Of a DNA stretch of 8,247 bases, positions 6,130 to 8,247 are shown piece after piece; the stretch's first letter is position 1, and the number at the start of each line of letters is the position of its first letter. The notes under the pieces are model-generated. The model ran no database searches, was not told the origin of the DNA, and was given only the letters and a program-made list of their open reading frames with translations. This stretch comes from Flavipsychrobacter stenotrophus. Its GTDB lineage: Bacteria > Bacteroidota > Bacteroidia > Chitinophagales > Chitinophagaceae. Made by a program: the position numbers and the translations under genes. Location: contig CANBQQ010000126.1 in the NCBI GenBank assembly GCA_947371715.1, positions 1 to 8,247 of the forward strand, given 5' to 3'.

Positions 6130-6166
6130 CCTACAGCAGTACTTCACACAATCTAACAACTACATC

Positions 6167-6442
6167 ATGCGTAACATCATTCTTATAACAACAGTACTCT
6201 TTCTTGCCTCGTGCGGCAACACCCCAAAAACGGCAACAACAGAAGCCAAGCCTGCAACCACAGAAACGTTGGCAGCAAAACCTGAGGCGCCCAAAGGCAA
6301 GATAGACCCGGTTTGCGAAATGCCATATGACAAAACATGGACAGAGCAAACCATCTACAACGGCGACACGATCAACTTCTGTAGCGAAACCTGCAAAAAA
6401 GCCTTCATCGGCCGACCAACCAAATACATTAAACACTCTTAA
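6167..6442 (+). CDS. YHS-domain lipoprotein
   Basis: A 91-residue lipoprotein. The ATG at 6167 was chosen rather than the in-frame ATG at 6119 because it gives a clean signal peptide (MRNIILITTVLFLASC, lipobox L-A-S-C, Cys16), whereas the longer form would begin inside the 15-bp hairpin and put polar residues before the signal. A linker rich in T, A, K and P (17-43) leads to a YHS domain (about 44-89): K-I-D-P-V-C-E-M (45-52), T-I-Y-N-G-D-T-I-N-F-C (62-72), S-E-T-C-K-K-A-F (73-80) and P-T-K-Y-I. Cys50, Cys72 and Cys76 are the usual metal-binding cysteines of YHS domains, which occur in copper and other heavy-metal proteins. The usual Gly after the first Cys (P-V-C-G-M) is Glu here. Likely role: metal binding or delivery on the outer envelope (inference). 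Confidence 0.87.
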   Translation: MRNIILITTVLFLASCGNTPKTATTEAKPATTETLAAKPEAPKGKIDPVCEMPYDKTWTEQTIYNGDTINFCSETCKKAFIGRPTKYIKHS

Positions 6443-6536
6443 TAGCCAGTCCAGAATGCCTACAAGCAAACCGATATGATATGTCGCGCCGGGTTTCAAC
6501 ACAACTATTTAAATTAATGAGTCATTAGTATGTCAT

Positions 6537-6614
6537 GATGCCGAAGGTATCAGATGTCTATAGCAAAACCCGATATAATTTGAGAAACGATGCCGAAGGT
6601 ATCGGATGTCTATA
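6537..6614 (+). repeat. Twin GATGCCGAAGGTATC units, upstream of the MbnP gene
   Basis: Two copies of GATGCCGAAGGTATC (6537-6551 and 6589-6603), each followed by a GATGTCTATA-type tail (6552-6562 and 6604-6614), are 52 bases apart. Each 15-mer folds into a 6-bp stem (one G-T pair) with a GAA loop. The same twin arrangement recurs after the MbnP gene at 7635-7711. This is an interspersed repeat of the type common between genes in this group. Confidence 0.75.
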
Positions 6615-6668
6615 TAAGCAACTTTCTATAGCTACAATGATATTTCCAGACACTTTAAAAATCGAACA

Positions 6669-7442
6669 ATGAAAACAAAAATAATCATCCTTATTTTTTT
6701 AGCAACTACAGTGCTCACATCCTGCCGCTACAAAGACAAAAACATCATACTACCTGTCGCCCCTGTGGCAGACAGCGCCAATGTAAAAATTGAACTGTTC
6801 AACATGGTGGGCACAAGCAGCCTGAACATGGGCAACCAATGGTATAGAAATGAACACAATGATTCTTTCCAGGTTACAACTTTCAACTACTACATCAGCA
6901 ATGTAAAGCTCAATTCTGCTTCTGCTACATACACAGAAGACTATAGCTACCACCTGGTGCAACAGAGCCTATCTTCATCCCATATATTCGATCTGGTCAA
7001 TGTACCCTTCGGCACCTATACAAGCATTACATTCACAATAGGTGTAGATAGTGCACATAACGTTACTGGCGCACAATCTGGCGCTCTGGATCCTATCAAT
7101 GGTATGTTCTGGAGTTGGACAACCGGCTATGTGATGCTGAAGTTTGAAGGCATATCACCCAAATCACCACAGGCCAACAACGCCATAGCCATGCATGCTG
7201 GTGGCTTCTCAGGTGTTAATAATGTATTGAAAACAGTTACGCTCTCCTTCCCCACCCCTATAACAGTGGGCAGCGGGGCAGAGAACCACGTTCACCTATC
7301 CGCCAATGTATTGGCCTTGTTCAAATCACCTAACATTATCGACTTCTCCACCCTCAATACCATCCACATGCCCGGCCCCGACGCCAAGCTGTTTGCAGAC
7401 AATTATGCCGGCATGTTCAGCATCAGTTATGCGGGGTTGTAA
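6669..7442 (+). CDS. MbnP-family lipoprotein (putative periplasm-facing copper-binding protein)
   Basis: A 257-residue lipoprotein (signal 1-18, lipobox L-T-S-C, Cys19) of the MbnP family, related to the methanobactin-operon protein MbnP and the copper-regulated CorA/MopE proteins of methanotrophs. Family landmarks in order: KIELFNMVG (40-48), FNYYISNVKL (72-81), Y-H-L-V (94-97), V-N-V-P-F-G-T-Y (110-117), G-V-D-S-A-H-N (125-131), G-A-Q-S-G-A-L-D-P (134-142), N-G-M-F-W-S-W-T-T-G-Y (144-154), K-F-E-G (158-161), M-H-A-G-G-F (175-180) and N-H-V-H-L-S (206-211). In characterised relatives copper is bound with a tryptophan oxidised to kynurenine, produced by the dihaem partner MbnH. Trp58, Trp148 and Trp150 are present here, but which, if any, is modified cannot be seen. 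No dihaem cytochrome gene lies in the window. The gene is last in the plus-strand set and is bracketed by twin repeats. Family call is strong; copper role is inferred from relatives. Confidence 0.88.
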   Translation: MKTKIIILIFLATTVLTSCRYKDKNIILPVAPVADSANVKIELFNMVGTSSLNMGNQWYRNEHNDSFQVTTFNYYISNVKLNSASATYTEDYSYHLVQQSLSSSHIFDLVNVPFGTYTSITFTIGVDSAHNVTGAQSGALDPINGMFWSWTTGYVMLKFEGISPKSPQANNAIAMHAGGFSGVNNVLKTVTLSFPTPITVGSGAENHVHLSANVLALFKSPNIIDFSTLNTIHMPGPDAKLFADNYAGMFSISYAGL

Positions 7443-7471
7443 AGAGAACACACCTTAAAACACAATGGTTG

Positions 7472-7491
7472 CCACGACCTTTAGGTCGTGG
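7472..7491. terminator. 8-bp hairpin 30 bases after the MbnP stop, possible terminator
   Basis: CCACGACC (7472-7479) and GGTCGTGG (7484-7491) pair perfectly across a TTTA loop. The GC-rich stem close after the MbnP stop suits a transcription end, but no U-run follows, so a factor-assisted end or a REP-like dispersed element is equally possible. Confidence 0.45.
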
Positions 7492-7512
7492 GCATCACCA
7501 CAATACAAAGAG

Positions 7513-7564
7513 GCTTTAGCCGAAATAGCGGCATCAATAGATTGCAATTCATTTCGGCTAAAGC
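7513..7564. repeat. Perfect 14-bp inverted repeat with 24-base loop
   Basis: GCTTTAGCCGAAAT (7513-7526) and ATTTCGGCTAAAGC (7551-7564) are exact reverse complements. Together with the CCACGACC hairpin just before it, it looks like a REP/BIME-type intergenic element known from many Bacteroidota. It sits between two convergent genes and could also end transcription from either side. Confidence 0.7.
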
Positions 7565-7634
7565 TTATCATTTCACATCATGCCAAATACCTAAAGGAAA
7601 ATATATTTGACCAAGTCAATTGATAATACCTAAT

Positions 7635-7711
7635 GATGCCGAAGGTATCATATGTCTATAACAAATTGGATAATAATTTTGAAACGATGCCGAAGGTATC
7701 GGATGTCTCAC
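7635..7711 (+). repeat. Twin GATGCCGAAGGTATC units, downstream of the MbnP gene
   Basis: GATGCCGAAGGTATC recurs at 7635-7649 and 7686-7700, 51 bases apart, each followed by a GATGTCT-like tail (ATATGTCTATA and GGATGTCTCAC). Orientation and spacing are the same as at 6537-6614, and the short sequence before the second unit (TTTGAGAAAC there, TTTTGAAAC here) is also alike. Confidence 0.75.
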
Positions 7712-7821
7712 TAAGCGAATTTTCATTAACTCTAATCGCCATGAGATAATTTTGAGCGTGCTACACTTTGCCGTTCTTTGGGTGAACCTCTTCTATACAA
7801 TTTCATGAGATGAGCTTTTCC

Positions 7822-8247
7822 CTAATACACTATCTGCATCACCACCCTCATCCTTTCCCTACCTTGCGTGGCCACAGACCAATTACCATCATAGTCGATC
7901 AATGTAGGATATAGCTTGTTATTCATCAACCTCATGCGCACCTTCATGTGCACATCAAAATCATAAAACATCGTGTTGAAAGAAAGAGAATAATCCCGCG
8001 CCACAATACTATAATCACTCCGCTTGAACCAGGTCTTCAGTTCATTATAGACCACCTTATTTTTGAACTCAGGTTTCGGCGTTACATTAAACACATAGAC
8101 CTCTTCGCTGTCATACATTTCCTGGCTAATCTTCAGGTCATATTTATCCACCTCATCGGCATCAAATATCGATGCCTTATCACCCATGAACGGCACACCC
8201 TCCACCTTCGATCCCGGATTAAATATCAGTTGCTTCAACTCATACTT
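7822..8247 (-). CDS. C-terminal part of an envelope protein, possibly carboxypeptidase-regulatory-like
   Basis: An open frame of 141 codons enters from the right edge and stops at TAG (7824-7822). The first in-frame start codon would be TTG at 8238, but three more sense codons (K-Y-E) run to the edge, so this is most likely the end of a longer gene. The visible part has alternating strand-like stretches: KYDLKISQEMYDSEEVYVFNV (split across two strands), F-K-N-K-V-V-Y-N-E-L-K-T-W-F, S-D-Y-S-I-V-A-R-D-Y-S-L, and an ending with N-N-K-L-Y-P-T-L-I-D-Y-D-G-N-W and V-V-M-Q-I-V-Y. This pattern (y.v.f.pk.. / ..a.d.s / KlYPt.i.y.G.W) resembles the C-terminal region of Bacteroidota proteins with a carboxypeptidase-regulatory-like N-terminal domain. 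Family assignment is by general resemblance only. Confidence 0.6.
   Translation of the reverse strand, partial: KYELKQLIFNPGSKVEGVPFMGDKASIFDADEVDKYDLKISQEMYDSEEVYVFNVTPKPEFKNKVVYNELKTWFKRSDYSIVARDYSLSFNTMFYDFDVHMKVRMRLMNNKLYPTLIDYDGNWSVATQGRERMRVVMQIVY

Larger units (their letters stand above)
7443..7821. other. 379-base convergent gap with repeats, no gene
   Basis: The gap between the MbnP gene and the convergent right-edge gene holds an 8-bp hairpin (7472-7491), a 14-bp inverted repeat (7513-7564) and the second twin repeat (7635-7711). No coding region was recognised. Confidence 0.65.

Noticed and set aside
6119..6166. Upstream in-frame ATG for the YHS lipoprotein
   Set aside because: It would start inside the right arm of the 15-bp hairpin and add 16 polar residues before a perfect lipoprotein signal.
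6131..6502. Minus-strand frame of 123 codons opposite the YHS gene
   Set aside because: It is rich in Cys, Gly and Arg with no domain, as expected from the antisense of the YHS gene.
6537..7711. Possible CRISPR array
   Set aside because: Only two units occur on each side, the repeats are short hairpins with similar rather than unique intervening DNA, and no cas genes are present.
8236..8238. TTG as the true start of the right-edge gene
   Set aside because: The frame stays open to the window edge, and the visible part lacks a signal or N-terminal domain expected for this kind of protein.

Overview
The window looks like a chromosomal segment from a member of the Bacteroidota, most likely near Chitinophagaceae or Sphingobacteriales. 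The evidence is the promoter type (TTG, 19-bp spacer, TAnnTTTG, found almost perfectly at two starts), absence of strong Shine-Dalgarno sites, several lipoproteins, a two-component-regulator propeller protein, a PAS protein with an S-H-I-V-R-A-P-L H-box, a DUF2975/XRE pair, an MbnP-family lipoprotein, and palindromic intergenic repeats. The taxonomic call is inference from these features.

Left part (1-3814). A propeller lipoprotein gene enters from the left edge on the minus strand (start at 460). Divergent from it is a two-gene operon (735-1490) for a DUF2975 membrane protein and a small XRE-family regulator. Next is a single gene for a membrane-anchored triple-PAS protein that ends after its histidine-containing DHp segment and has no ATPase domain. 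Its promoter carries three exact copies of a 9-mer. A convergent GNAT acetyltransferase gene follows.

Right part (3815-7442). Five consecutive plus-strand genes encode exported proteins, most with visible metal-ligand-like clusters: a small Cys-rich membrane-anchored protein, an outer-membrane barrel whose mature end is predicted to begin CDVCGC, an Ig-like lipoprotein with an acidic/His patch, a YHS-domain lipoprotein, and an MbnP-family lipoprotein. The set looks like an envelope system for handling a metal, most plausibly copper given MbnP and YHS. No cytochrome partner of MbnP (MbnH) and no TonB receptor or P-type ATPase is in view. The first gene has a near-ideal promoter placed so that its mRNA may be leaderless from a GTG.

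The gaps among these genes hold palindromic repeats: three degenerate ATTGC...GCAATC units and a 9-bp hairpin (4323-4733), a perfect 15-bp hairpin (6096-6129), twin GATGCCGAAGGTATC units on both sides of the MbnP gene, and two inverted repeats after it. The right edge holds the C-terminal part of a minus-strand gene, probably of a carboxypeptidase-regulatory-like envelope protein. No tRNA, rRNA, transposase, phage gene or CRISPR array is recognisable.
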